This document shows, one piece after another, positions 50,207 to 58,840 of a stretch of DNA of 64,000 bases. Origin of the DNA: JACCTU01 sp963737405 (GTDB lineage: Bacteria > Actinomycetota > Thermoleophilia > Gaiellales > Gaiellaceae); NCBI GenBank assembly GCA_963737405.1, contig CAVTSL010000011.1:248001-312000 (forward strand). The letters are read 5' to 3'. The position numbers and the translations under genes are program-made. Position 1 is the stretch's first letter, and every line of letters starts with the position of its first letter. The notes under the pieces are model-generated. The model made no database searches. It saw only the letters and a list, made by a program, of their open reading frames with translations, and was not told where the DNA came from.

Positions 50207-52336
50207 TCACGGCGTGACAGCGCCTGGTTCGGTCGGCGGCGGAGGCGGAGGAGGCGGCGCCTCGGTCGGAGGCGGCTGGGCAGGAGGAGCCTGGGTCGGC
50301 GGCGCCGCCGGAGTCTTCGGCGGCGGTGCCGGCTCGGTCGGAGCAGGCGACGGGGACGAGTAGCCGCCGACGTACTGCACCGCGTACTGGCCGGTCTCGA
50401 ACGTCTTCCAGACGGGGCTGTGCCGCGGCTGAAGCCACTCGACGTACGCCTTGTTCTCCATCGCGACGGTCATGAACCGCCGCCAGATGTCCGCGGGGAA
50501 CGTCCCGCCGGCGACCGCGATCCCGTGCACGTTCTCCATCGGGATCTGCGCCTGCGGGTAGCCGACCCAGACCGTCGTCTGCAGCTGCGGGGTGAAGCCG
50601 CAGAACCACGCGTCGGCGTGGTTGTCCGTCGTGCCGGTCTTGCCGGCGGCCGGCCGGCCGATCTGGGCGCCGACGCCGGTCCCGGCCTGCACGTTCTGCT
50701 CGAGGATCCGCGTGACCTCGTAGGCGACCCAGTCGGGCATCACGCGCTCGCGCTTCGGCTTGCCCCAGCCGGCGTCCTCGTCGACCTTGCCGCCCGGGAG
50801 CACGACCTTGCGGATCGCCATCGGCTGCGAGTGGATCCCGCCCGCCGCGAGCGTCGCGTACGCCGACGCCATCTCGAGCGGTGACACCGAGATCGCGCCG
50901 AGCCCCATGGCCGGCACGACCTCCGACTTCGGCACCGTCACGCCCATCTTCCGCGCCGCGTTCGCGACGGCCTCCGGGCCGAGGTCGAGCGTCAGCTGCG
51001 CGTACACGGTGTTGTCCGACGCGAGCGTCGCGCTCGTGATCGACGTCGTGCCGAGGTACGAGTCGCTGTAGGTCTTCACCTCCCACGGCTCGGTCAGCGG
51101 ATCGGGCTGGTAGATGAACCGCTGCGACCGGTAGTACGTCGTGTCCGGATTGACGCCGCGCTCGACGGCGGCGACGAGGACGAACGTCTTGAAGGTCGAG
51201 CCTGCCTGCCGTCGTCCCTGCGAGACGAGGTTGTACTGATTCTTCGTCGAGTTCGGCGTGACGGCGACCATGGCCCTGATCGCGCCGGAGCTCGGTTCGA
51301 TCGAGACGACCGCCGACGAGGGGTCGGTCTTGTACGGAAGCGTGTCGATCATCGCGCGCCGCGCCGCGATCTGAAGTCGCCGGTCGACCGTCGTGTAGAC
51401 GCGCAGCCCGCCGGAGCGGACCGTCGCACCGCCGTACTCCTTCACGAGCTCGTTGTAGACGTACGAGAAGAAGTACGGCTCGCGGATCCGCTGGTAGAGC
51501 TTGCCGGGCTTCAGCTCGAGGTCGCGGTTGGCGACGGCGACGTTGTACTGGCTCGGCGTGATCGCGCCCGTCGTGAACATCGCGCGCAGCACCTCGTCGC
51601 GGCGGGCGAGCGCGCGTTCGGGCTGCAGGACGGGGTCGTACGTCGACGGCGCCTGCGTGAGCCCGGCGATCAGCGCGGCCTGCTCGAGCGTCAGCGCTCG
51701 CGCGGGCACGGAGTAGTACGTGCGCGCCGCTGCCTCGATCCCGTACGCGTGGTTGCCGTAGTAGACCTGGTTCATGTAGCTCGTCAGGATCCGCTGCTTC
51801 GACCACGCGCGGTCGAGCTTGATCGCGAGACACGCCTCCTTGAGCTTCCGCTCGACCGTGCGCTCGCGCGAGATGTAGAGGTTGCGGACGAGCTGCTGCG
51901 TGATCGTCGAACCGCCCTCGACGACGCGCTTCTCGCTCAGGTTCTTGAACGCTGCGCGCGCGATGCCCTCGACGTCGACACCGTTGTGCTCGTAGAAGCG
52001 GCGGTCCTCGATCGCGACCGTCGCCCTCGGCATCCACTTGCTGATCTTCGCGGCGGGAACCGGTTGGCGGTTGCGCTCGGCCGGGATCGCGCCGAGCAGC
52101 GTGTTGTCCGCGGCGTAGACGAATGAGTTCTCGCCGATCTCCGCCGGCCGGAGGTCCTCGAGCTCGACGTTCGAGCACATGACCGCTGCTCCGCCGACGC
52201 CTCCCGCGGGAACGACGATCACGATGAGCACCAACGCCGCGATCAGGAAGAGCGCGACCTTGTGCTTGTGACGCTTCTTCGCGCGGCGACGGCTCCGGCG
52301 ACGGCGATCGAGCTCGGGCATCTCGGGCAGAGCCAC
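50207..52336 (-). CDS. Class A penicillin-binding protein (glycosyltransferase/transpeptidase)
   Basis: A 709-residue bifunctional peptidoglycan synthase. A basic cytoplasmic tail and a membrane helix (VALFLIAALVLIVIVVPAGG) are followed by the GT51 domain with ATVAIEDRRFYEHNGVD and GGSTITQQLVRNLYISRERT, then the transpeptidase with the catalytic Ser in QAGSTFKTF (S-x2-K), SDN in LASDNTVYAQL and KTG in GKTGTTDNHADAW. A 50-residue Pro-rich tail ends the protein. GTG 52336 is used as start. It is 15 nt downstream of the MscS gene. Confidence 0.93.
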   Translation of the reverse strand: MALPEMPELDRRRRSRRRAKKRHKHKVALFLIAALVLIVIVVPAGGVGGAAVMCSNVELEDLRPAEIGENSFVYAADNTLLGAIPAERNRQPVPAAKISKWMPRATVAIEDRRFYEHNGVDVEGIARAAFKNLSEKRVVEGGSTITQQLVRNLYISRERTVERKLKEACLAIKLDRAWSKQRILTSYMNQVYYGNHAYGIEAAARTYYSVPARALTLEQAALIAGLTQAPSTYDPVLQPERALARRDEVLRAMFTTGAITPSQYNVAVANRDLELKPGKLYQRIREPYFFSYVYNELVKEYGGATVRSGGLRVYTTVDRRLQIAARRAMIDTLPYKTDPSSAVVSIEPSSGAIRAMVAVTPNSTKNQYNLVSQGRRQAGSTFKTFVLVAAVERGVNPDTTYYRSQRFIYQPDPLTEPWEVKTYSDSYLGTTSITSATLASDNTVYAQLTLDLGPEAVANAARKMGVTVPKSEVVPAMGLGAISVSPLEMASAYATLAAGGIHSQPMAIRKVVLPGGKVDEDAGWGKPKRERVMPDWVAYEVTRILEQNVQAGTGVGAQIGRPAAGKTGTTDNHADAWFCGFTPQLQTTVWVGYPQAQIPMENVHGIAVAGGTFPADIWRRFMTVAMENKAYVEWLQPRHSPVWKTFETGQYAVQYVGGYSSPSPAPTEPAPPPKTPAAPPTQAPPAQPPPTEAPPPPPPPPTEPGAVTP

Positions 52337-52351
52337 GACGCGGGCGCGGGC

Positions 52352-53086
52352 TCACGCGAGCACTCCCTCGGAGCGAAGCCGGCGGTGCACGCGCAGCCGC
52401 AGCTCGTGCTCGAGCGGCTCAGCCCCGCCGCGCGGCGAGGGGACGCGCACGGTCAGCGTCGCGTTCCCTTCGAGGTTGCTCAGCACGACCTGCGAGCCCT
52501 CGTACTCGGCGGTCTCCTCGCGAAGCGCGTCTACGGCGGCGGCAACGTCCTGCGTGAGCGGCACCTGCACCTTGATCTCTGCCACCGAGTCCACGCTCCG
52601 AATCGTCGAGTTGCGGATGGTATCCGAGGCGAGCGTGTCGTTCGGGATCACGAGCCTGGCGCCGTCGGCGAGGCGGATGAAGGTGTAGGTCAGGCCGATC
52701 TCCTCGACCCGCCCGGTCTGGTCCTTGACGGTGATCAGGTCGCCGAGTCGAACCGGCTGGGCGACCGCGATCAGGATCCCGGCCACGAAGTTCGAGAGGG
52801 TGCGCTGCGCCGCGAGGCCGAGGATCAGGCCGAGGATCGCCGTCGAGGCGAGGACCCCGCCCGCGACTGCGCGGACGGCGGGGATCGTCAGGAGCGCCGA
52901 GAGCACCCCGACCGAGATGATCACGGTGGAGATCGTCCGCCGCAGAACGCGGTAGCGCGTCGCGGCACCCGGGTCGAGCGTGCGCTTGGCCATGCGCGCG
53001 TCGACGATCCGGGCGGCGACGACGGCCGCCAGGACGACACCCGCTGCGATCGCGATGCGATCCCAGTCGACGCGATCCCAGTCCAT
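52352..53086 (-). CDS. MscS family mechanosensitive channel
   Basis: A 244-residue small-conductance channel. Two or three membrane helices (IAIAAGVVLAAVVAARIVD and VIISVGVLSALLTIPAVRAV) lead into the pore-lining VLASTAILGLILGLAAQRTL followed by SNFVAGILIAVAQPVRLGDL, the core MscS signature, then the cytoplasmic beta domain (GRVEEIGLTYTFIRLADGAR, IPNDTL). The protein is short at the C-terminus. It releases solutes under osmotic down-shock. Confidence 0.88.
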   Translation of the reverse strand: MDWDRVDWDRIAIAAGVVLAAVVAARIVDARMAKRTLDPGAATRYRVLRRTISTVIISVGVLSALLTIPAVRAVAGGVLASTAILGLILGLAAQRTLSNFVAGILIAVAQPVRLGDLITVKDQTGRVEEIGLTYTFIRLADGARLVIPNDTLASDTIRNSTIRSVDSVAEIKVQVPLTQDVAAAVDALREETAEYEGSQVVLSNLEGNATLTVRVPSPRGGAEPLEHELRLRVHRRLRSEGVLA

Positions 53087-53100
53087 CCGGAGGTAGTTCC

Positions 53101-53505
53101 CTACGGATCGAGCGGCTTCCTGCCCGCGAAGCCCTCCTCGATCCCGTGCCAGTGGTCGATCTGCTCCTCTCCCAGCTGCCAGCAGAGGAACGCCTCGATG
53201 CCCTCGATCCGCGCCGGGAAGTCGACGAGGCCGACGTCGGGATCCTTGACGACGCCGCCGAGCCCGTGGATCGCGTTCACGCAGCGCGCGACGCCTGCGA
53301 GCTCGGTGTCGATGAGCGAGTCGAGCCGGGCGAGCTCGTTCGAGTCGACGCCCCCGCCGTTCCCCGCGATCCGGAGCCCGAGCTCGGCACGCTGCGTCTG
53401 CGCCTGGACGAGCGACGCACGGTGCTCGATGAGCCGCTCGGTCAACGGCCGGACCTCGACGAGCAGCGCGTTCGCCTCGTCCCGTGTGAAGTGGCGCGGC
53501 GGCAT
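53101..53505 (-). CDS. DUF2203 family protein
   Basis: A 134-residue soluble protein. FTRDEANALLVEVRPLTERL at the start and the closing VKDPDVGLVDFPARIEGIEA, FLCWQLGEEQIDHWHGIEEG are the family signature (helical, with late Cys/His/Trp residues). Function unknown; it commonly lies near HAD or DNA-repair genes. It is transcribed away from the HAD hydrolase, with 18 nt between starts. Confidence 0.82.
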   Translation of the reverse strand: MPPRHFTRDEANALLVEVRPLTERLIEHRASLVQAQTQRAELGLRIAGNGGGVDSNELARLDSLIDTELAGVARCVNAIHGLGGVVKDPDVGLVDFPARIEGIEAFLCWQLGEEQIDHWHGIEEGFAGRKPLDP

Positions 53506-53523
53506 GCCCGTATCATCGAGACG

Positions 53524-54123
53524 TTGGTGGCCCGCGGTCAACGAGACTGGTCGACGGTCGACGCGGTCACGATCGACGCCTATGGAACGCTGCTCGAGCT
53601 CCGCGATCCTGTGGGCCCGCTCGCGCGCCTGCTCCCGGGATTCGAGCGGGAGGCGATCGACCGCGCGTTCCGCGCCGAGGTCGAGTACTACGCCGAGCAC
53701 GCCGTCGAGGGACGCGACGCCGAGTCGCTCGCGAGGCTCCGCGGACGCTGCGCCCAGGTCTTCAACGAGGCGCTCGGGTCGTCGCTCGGCCCCGAGGAGC
53801 TCGTCGACGCGCTCGAGTTCAGCTGGGTCGAAGGCGCGCGCGAGGCGATCGAGCGGCTGCGGGCGCGCGGCCTGGCGCTCGCCGTCGTCTCGAACTGGGA
53901 CATCTCGCTCCACGAGCGGCTCGACCAGCTCGGCATTCCCGTCGTCACGTCGGCCGACGCGGGTGCCCGCAAGCCGGACCCCGCGGTCTTTCGCCTCGCC
54001 CTCGAGCGGCTCGGCGTGCCCGCGTCGAGGACGCTGCACGTCGGCGACACCGACCACGACCGCGATGCAGCCGCGGCAGCCGGGATCGCCTTCGCGCCCG
54101 CGCCGCTCGCGGAGGTCGCGTGA
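53524..54123 (+). CDS. HAD-superfamily hydrolase
   Basis: A 199-residue haloacid-dehalogenase-type phosphatase. Motif I is VTIDAYGTLLELRDP, with Tyr in place of the second Asp as in the dehalogenase/HAD-IA branch; motif II is VVSNWDIS, Lys is in GARKPDPAVF and motif IV is HVGDTDHDRDAAAAAG. The phosphoesterase or dehalogenase substrate is unknown. The start is TTG 53524 or GTG 53527. Its stop overlaps the CPBP start (GTGA). Confidence 0.85.
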   Translation: MVARGQRDWSTVDAVTIDAYGTLLELRDPVGPLARLLPGFEREAIDRAFRAEVEYYAEHAVEGRDAESLARLRGRCAQVFNEALGSSLGPEELVDALEFSWVEGAREAIERLRARGLALAVVSNWDISLHERLDQLGIPVVTSADAGARKPDPAVFRLALERLGVPASRTLHVGDTDHDRDAAAAAGIAFAPAPLAEVA

Positions 54124-54794
54124 ACGTTCGCGAGTCGCACTCGACCCGACTCGCGTTCTGGCTCGCGCTCGTCTCACTGCTGACGTTCGTGCAGATCTAC
54201 GGCCGCTACGTCGCCGACGAGGCGGAGCTGAACGATCCGCTCTACAGCTCGAGCTTCGCCGCAGCGAGCACCTTCCAGTGGGTGTTGCTCGGCGCGATTG
54301 CGCTGGCGATCGCCGGGGGCTCGTGGTCGCTCTTCGCGCTTCGTCGCCCGCGCCGCGTCGGCCGCGCGGCGCTCGTCGCGATCGGGACGTTCCTGCTCGT
54401 GGCCGCGATCGGCGCGCTGCTCAGCCAGCTCTCCCTCGACCCGGCGCGAGAGCAGGGGCTCGTGCCCGAGGAGTGGCCACCGCCGAACTCCACGGTGTTC
54501 GCGATCAACGTCGCGCTCGTCGTGATCGCCGGCCCATTCGTCGAGGAGATGATCTTCCGAGGGCTCGGCTTCTCCCTGCTCCGGCCGTACGGTCGCACCG
54601 TCGCCGTCGTCGGTTCCGCGGCCGCGTTTGCCGCGGTCCACGGACTGCTCGAGGGGTTCGTCCTCGTCTTCGTCCTCGGCATGGGTCTCGCGGTGATGCG
54701 CGAGCTCACCGACAGCACGATCCCGGGCTTCGTGCTCCACGCGACCTTCAACGCGATCGCGATCGCGGGCGCAGCGGCGTCGGCGGCCGGCTAA
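54120..54794 (+). CDS. CPBP-family intramembrane metalloprotease
   Basis: A 224-residue ABI/CaaX-type protein. About seven helices include an N-terminal LAFWLALVSLLTFVQIYG. The catalytic blocks are FVEEMIFRGLGFSLLRP (E-E-x3-R), AAVHGLLEGFVLVFVLGM (H) and PGFVLHATFNAIAI (H-x3-N), which is complete for the family. These prune membrane peptides or act in bacteriocin immunity. It is coupled to the HAD gene and convergent with the BFN gene. Confidence 0.88.
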   Translation: MNVRESHSTRLAFWLALVSLLTFVQIYGRYVADEAELNDPLYSSSFAAASTFQWVLLGAIALAIAGGSWSLFALRRPRRVGRAALVAIGTFLLVAAIGALLSQLSLDPAREQGLVPEEWPPPNSTVFAINVALVVIAGPFVEEMIFRGLGFSLLRPYGRTVAVVGSAAAFAAVHGLLEGFVLVFVLGMGLAVMRELTDSTIPGFVLHATFNAIAIAGAAASAAG

Positions 54795-55285
54795 GAGTCC
54801 TCGGCGTCCGCGAACTGGTCCGGCGAGACGTCGTCGAGGAAGCGCTTGAACTCGGTGACGATCTCCTCCTCGTTCACCTCTTCGCCCTCGAACTCGATCG
54901 CGGACTCCTCGATCACCTGGTCGGCGGCGAAGATCGGCGCCTCGGCGCGGATCGCGAGCGCGATCGCGTCGGACGGGCGCGAGTCGACGTCGATCTCGGT
55001 GCCGTCGACCTGCACGGTCACCTGTGCGTAGAACGTGTTCTCGCGCAGCTCGGTGACGGTGATGCGTGTCACCTGCGCGTCGAGCTGGCTGAGGATGTCC
55101 GTGACGAGGTCGTGCGTCATCGGTCGCGGCGTCGACGCGCCCTGGAGCTTCATCAGGATCGCCGCCGCTTCGGGCTGGCCGATCCAGATCGGGAGGTACC
55201 GGTTCCCGTCCTTCGTCTTGAGGAGAACGATCGGCTGCTTGCCGACCAGGTCGAAACTGACCCCGTAGATGTCCATCTCCTGCAT
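54791..55285 (-). CDS. Bifunctional nuclease family (BFN/DUF151) protein
   Basis: A 164-residue protein. It opens with EMDIYGVSFDLVGKQPIVLL, then LPIWIGQPEAAAILMKLQGA, RPMTHDLVTDILSQLDAQVT, VDSRPSDAIALAIRAEAPIF and an acidic C-terminal helix. This matches the BFN domain, described in plants as having RNase/DNase activity; the bacterial role is uncertain. Length is normal. It ends tail-to-tail with the CPBP protease gene. Confidence 0.87.
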   Translation of the reverse strand: MQEMDIYGVSFDLVGKQPIVLLKTKDGNRYLPIWIGQPEAAAILMKLQGASTPRPMTHDLVTDILSQLDAQVTRITVTELRENTFYAQVTVQVDGTEIDVDSRPSDAIALAIRAEAPIFAADQVIEESAIEFEGEEVNEEEIVTEFKRFLDDVSPDQFADAEDS

Positions 55286-55326
55286 CAGGACGGCTCCTGG
55301 ATTGAGTCTAGCTCAGCGCCTTTTTC

Positions 55327-55509
55327 CTAAAACACGCCCGAATTCGCGCCGTTCGACTCGTCCGCCTCGACCTCGTCGAGCGGTACGCGGACGCGCTCGC
55401 CCGTCTCGAGATCCTCGAGCTCAGCTTGTCGTTCGCTCACGCTCATCGGGTCGATTCCCCGAAGCCGGTAGCGACGACCGTGGTGGAGGACGTGGTCGCC
55501 GATCGCCAT
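55327..55509 (-). CDS. Hypothetical 60-residue protein
   Basis: A short protein, MAIGDHVLHHGRRYRLRGID to SGVF, with an SH3-like small barrel feel (GDHVLHHGRRYRLRGIDP) and an acidic end (RVRVPLDEVEADE). Unrecognised. It ends 41 nt before the BFN start, in the same direction, so it may be its upstream partner. Codon bias is good. Confidence 0.6.
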   Translation of the reverse strand: MAIGDHVLHHGRRYRLRGIDPMSVSERQAELEDLETGERVRVPLDEVEADESNGANSGVF

Positions 55510-55614
55510 TAGCCGCAGTACTTCCTGTGGGGGACATCGGTTCAGTCGAAGAGGCGAACGATCCCCTGATCGGCGTCACTCGAACGAGATGTGAACTTCC
55601 TGAGAGCCGGGAGA

Positions 55615-55688
55615 TGGGCGATCGTGGATTCGAACCACGGACCTCCGCCTTATCAGAGCGGCGCTCTAACCAACTGAGCTAATCGCCC
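55615..55688 (-). tRNA. tRNA-Ile (GAT)
   Basis: A 74-nt tRNA on the minus strand. The acceptor GGGCGAT pairs with ATCGCCC, the D arm is GCTC/GAGC with loop AGTTGGTTA, the anticodon loop CTGATAA (GAT) sits in a CCGCT/GGCGG-type stem, and the T arm CGTGG-TTCGAAT-CCACG is perfect. Discriminator A, no encoded CCA. Confidence 0.95.
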
Positions 55689-55710
55689 GGGGCGCTCAGT
55701 GTAGCCACTG

Positions 55711-55962
55711 CTAGTGGTAACGCTGGGTGCGCAGAAGGTAGTCCTCGACCGCCAGAAGGAACGTGTGATCGCCGGCGAGCTCGGTGAGCGTGCCCTTGAT
55801 GTCGTCGTCCACCTCGGGGTCGAACGCGAGCTCGGTGAGGAACTGCGGGAGCCCTCCGTTCTGCGACATCGCGGCCATGCGGAGGAAGATCCGCTTGGCG
55901 TCGTCGTTCTGCGAGATCGCCTCGAGGGACTCGAGGTCGTCGTGGGCCCAGACACCGAGCAT
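55711..55962 (-). CDS. Small hypothetical protein
   Basis: An 83-residue acidic protein: VWAHDDLESLEAISQNDDAK, then RIFLRMAAMSQNGGLPQFLT and DDDIKGTLTELAGDHTFLLA. It looks alpha-helical and soluble, with no motif I know. Codon bias supports coding. It ends 22 nt from tRNA-Ile and starts 39 nt from the parB stop, so it may be the last gene of the par operon. Confidence 0.65.
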   Translation of the reverse strand: MLGVWAHDDLESLEAISQNDDAKRIFLRMAAMSQNGGLPQFLTELAFDPEVDDDIKGTLTELAGDHTFLLAVEDYLLRTQRYH

Positions 55963-56001
55963 CAGAAGGTCTAACGCCCGGCGGCGGGCACTGGTTACGG
56001 C

Positions 56002-56844
56002 CTACGGCGTCAGGTTCTCGAGCGCCTCGGCGAGCTCTTCGAGCTCGTGCTCGTCACGGAACTCGATCTCGACGTGGCCGGGAGCGATCCGGGCCTTGAA
56101 CCCGGTCGCCTGCGCGATCGCCTCGCGAACGCGCGCTGCGAGCGCGGGGTCGACGGCGGTCTTGCGCCTCGGCTTTCGCTTCGCGCCGGCGTCCTGCGCT
56201 GCCCGCTCGGCCGCCCTCGCCGAGAGGCCGTGGTCGACGATCCGCTTCGCGAGCCGCCGCTGACCTTCGCGGTCGGGGACGGCGAGCACCGCGCGCGCGT
56301 GACGCTCGGTGAGCTCGCCGCGCGCGACCATCCAGAGCACGTCGTCGGGAAGGTCGAGCAGCCGCACGCGGTTCGAGATCGTCGGCTTCGCCTTGCCGAC
56401 GCGCTCGGCGACGTCGCCGAGCGTGAGATCGAACTCGTCGATCAGCAGCGCGTACGCGCGCGCCTCTTCGACCGGGGACAGCTGCTCGCGCGCGACGTTC
56501 TCGACGAGCGAGAGCAGGAGCGTGTCGCGATCGTCGGCGTCTCGGACGAGCGCCGGCAGCGTGTCGAGACCCGCCTCCTTCGCCGCGCGCCAGCGCCGCT
56601 CGCCGGCGATCAGCTCCCACCCGCCGGCCGACCGCGGCCGCACGACGACCGGCTGCAGAAGCCCCTGCGTGCGGATCGAGGACGCGAGCCCGGTCGCGGC
56701 GTCGGGCTCGAAGCGCCGGCGCGGCTGACGAGGGTTCGGATGGATCTGGTCGACGGGGAGCTCGGCGAGCTCCTGGCCCTCCTTGCCGCCGATCAGGACC
56801 TCGAGACCCTTGCCGAGGCCGCGGCGGTTAGGCGCGCTGGACAA
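56002..56844 (-). CDS. parB: Chromosome partitioning protein ParB
   Basis: A 280-residue CTP-switch DNA-binding protein that loads at parS sites near the origin. The N-terminal GLGKGLEVLIGG peptide (for ParA contact), ELPVDQIHPNPRQPRRRF, VVRPRSAGGWELIAGERRWR (CTPase motif G-E-R-R), LSLVENVAREQLSPVEEARA and the helix-turn-helix TLGDVAERVGKAKPTISNRV are in order, with a C-terminal dimer region. I take TTG 56844 as start; it overlaps the parA stop by 17 nt. Confidence 0.92.
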   Translation of the reverse strand: MSSAPNRRGLGKGLEVLIGGKEGQELAELPVDQIHPNPRQPRRRFEPDAATGLASSIRTQGLLQPVVVRPRSAGGWELIAGERRWRAAKEAGLDTLPALVRDADDRDTLLLSLVENVAREQLSPVEEARAYALLIDEFDLTLGDVAERVGKAKPTISNRVRLLDLPDDVLWMVARGELTERHARAVLAVPDREGQRRLAKRIVDHGLSARAAERAAQDAGAKRKPRRKTAVDPALAARVREAIAQATGFKARIAPGHVEIEFRDEHELEELAEALENLTP

Positions 56845-57577
56845 GCTCCATCGCCACCTTCCAGTACGCGTCCGCTCCGGGGGAGCGACGGTCGTACGCG
56901 ATCGCAGGGAGCCCGTGGCTCGGCGCCTCGGCGAGGCGCACGGAGCGGGGCACGGTCGTCTCGAACACGAGGTCGCCGAAGTGGCGCCGCACTTCACCCT
57001 CGACGTCCTGTGCGAGGCGCGTGCGGCCGTCGACCATCGTGAGCAGCAGGCCGGCGACGCCGAGGCGGGGATTGAGGCGCGTCTTCACGAGCTCGATCGA
57101 GCGCAGGATCTCGGCGAGCCCCTCGAGCGCGTAGTACTCGGCCTGCACAGGCACGAGCACGCGGTCCGCCGCCGCGAGCGCGTTCACGGTCAGCGGTCCG
57201 AGCGAAGGCGGGCAGTCGAGGAACACATACGCGTAGCCGGAGACGTCGGTGAGCGACTGCGCGAGGTAGCGGTCGCCGTCGTCGCGGCGCGCGAGCTCGA
57301 CCACGGCGCCCGCGAGCTCGGCCTTCGCCGGCACGAGCGACAGGTTCGCGAACCGCGTGGGCTTCGCGAGCTCCTGGAGCGGCGCGCCGTCGAGGAGGTC
57401 GTAGCTCGACGTCCCGTTCGCGCTCTCGCCGAGGCCCGAAGTCGCGTTCGCCTGCGGGTCGAGATCGACGACGAGCGACGTCTCACCGGCCTCCGCAAGG
57501 CAGGCGGCGAGGTTGACGGCGGTCGTCGTCTTGCCGACGCCGCCCTTCTGGTTCGCGACCGCGTAGATCCGCCCCAC
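56828..57577 (-). CDS. parA: Chromosome partitioning ATPase ParA (Soj)
   Basis: A 249-residue deviant-Walker ATPase that moves ParB-parS complexes. It opens with the P-loop IYAVANQKGGVGKTTTAVNL, then LVVDLDPQANATSGLG (Walker A' partner), YVFLDCPPSLGPLTVNALAA (Walker B) and FETTVPRSVRLAEAPSHGLP. Complete; GTG 57577. It lies 13 nt downstream of the rsmG stop. Confidence 0.95.
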   Translation of the reverse strand: MGRIYAVANQKGGVGKTTTAVNLAACLAEAGETSLVVDLDPQANATSGLGESANGTSSYDLLDGAPLQELAKPTRFANLSLVPAKAELAGAVVELARRDDGDRYLAQSLTDVSGYAYVFLDCPPSLGPLTVNALAAADRVLVPVQAEYYALEGLAEILRSIELVKTRLNPRLGVAGLLLTMVDGRTRLAQDVEGEVRRHFGDLVFETTVPRSVRLAEAPSHGLPAIAYDRRSPGADAYWKVAMELVQRA

Positions 57578-57590
57578 CGGGCCAGACTAC

Positions 57591-58181
57591 TCACGCAAGC
57601 GGACGCTTCTTCGCCACTCCGGGACGCCTCGGAAAGCCCTCCGGCGTGGGCTCGAGCTTCGGGATCACGAGCAGTCCGCCGGCCTGTTCGACCTGTCCGC
57701 CGCCGATCCGAGACGCGACCTGCTGCACGCGCGCGACGTCCACCGAGGGACCGACGTAGAGCACGACCGCACCGCCCGGCTGCACGAGCGGCAGGCACCA
57801 CTCGGCCGCGACCGGCGGCTCTGCGAGCGCCCGCGCCAGGGCGACGGCGTAACGGTCTGTCGCTTGCTCTTCCGCTCGGCCCCGCACGACGCGCACGTTG
57901 GGAAACGCGGCCGCGAACCGCTCGAGCGCGGCGGCCTTGCGCTCCTGTGCCTCGAGCAGGACGACCTCGCGCTCGGGCAACGCCGCCGCGAGCGGGATCC
58001 CCGGCGACCCGCCTCCGGACCCGACGTCCACGATCGACCCGTCGTACCGGCGAACGACGTCGAGAGCCTCGAGCGAGCGTTCGACGTGCTCGCGCCACGC
58101 TTCGTCGGGATCCTTGATCGCCGTCAGCCCGGGCGTCGCGACGAGCTCGTCGATCCAGCGGCGGAGCCGCTCGTCACTCAC
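57591..58181 (-). CDS. rsmG: 16S rRNA (guanine-N7)-methyltransferase RsmG (GidB)
   Basis: A 196-residue methyltransferase that methylates G527 of 16S rRNA. DGSIVDVGSGGGSPGIPLAA (motif I, family form), VVLLEAQERKAAALERFAAA and VARALAEPPVAAEWCLPLVQ are present, with a C-terminal basic end. The N-terminal helical part is shorter than in E. coli. The GTG at 58181 overlaps the jag stop. Confidence 0.9.
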   Translation of the reverse strand: MSDERLRRWIDELVATPGLTAIKDPDEAWREHVERSLEALDVVRRYDGSIVDVGSGGGSPGIPLAAALPEREVVLLEAQERKAAALERFAAAFPNVRVVRGRAEEQATDRYAVALARALAEPPVAAEWCLPLVQPGGAVVLYVGPSVDVARVQQVASRIGGGQVEQAGGLLVIPKLEPTPEGFPRRPGVAKKRPLA

Positions 58182-58840
58182 CTGATGACGACGACGAACC
58201 GGTTCGGCTCTGCGCCTTCCGACGAGGTCTCCACGCCGGGGAAGTCCTTGAGCCGCAGGTGCACGATCTTCCGCTCGATCGCCGTCATCGGCTCGAGCTC
58301 GACGCGTCCTTCGCGGAGCGCCTGCTGCGCGCTTCGCACCGCGATCGTCTCGAGCGTCGCGCGACGCCGGTCGCGGTAGCCCGCAGCGTCGACCACGACG
58401 TCCTTCGCCTCCGTTCCGCCGCGCCGCGCGACCGCGTTCGCGAGGTACTGGATCGCGTCGATCGTCTGGCCGTGCTTGCCGATCAGCAGGCCGAGCTCGT
58501 CGCCGCTGCACGTGACGTAGATCGTCTCGTCGTCCTCGCGCACCGCGACCCGGGCAGTCAGCCCGATCCCGATCGTGATCCGTTCGACCAGCTCGCGCGC
58601 ACGCGCCGCGGCCTCGCTCTCGTCGACGTCGACCAGCTCGCTCGGATCGATCGACGCGATGACGCGCGCGGGCGAGTACCCGACCCCGAGCAGACCGCGC
58701 TCGCCCTCCGAGACGACCTGGAACTGCACCGCGGACTTGTCCAGCTCCGGCACGAGCTTCTCGAGCTCTCGCAGCGCCGCCCACTTCGCCTCGCCGACGG
58801 TCTCACCCGTCGCCTCGACCTGGAGCGGACCTGCGCTCAC
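58178..58840 (-). CDS. jag: Jag/SpoIIIJ-associated RNA-binding protein
   Basis: A 220-residue protein with three domains: an N-terminal Jag_N (VEATGETVGEAKWAALREL, to GERGLLGVG), a KH domain with ELGLLIGKHGQTIDAIQYLA, and an R3H domain with MTAIERKIVHLRLKDFPGVE ending in NRFVVVI. It works with YidC and cell-wall regulation. It starts at GTG 58840, overlapping the yidC stop. Confidence 0.92.
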   Translation of the reverse strand: MSAGPLQVEATGETVGEAKWAALRELEKLVPELDKSAVQFQVVSEGERGLLGVGYSPARVIASIDPSELVDVDESEAAARARELVERITIGIGLTARVAVREDDETIYVTCSGDELGLLIGKHGQTIDAIQYLANAVARRGGTEAKDVVVDAAGYRDRRRATLETIAVRSAQQALREGRVELEPMTAIERKIVHLRLKDFPGVETSSEGAEPNRFVVVIR

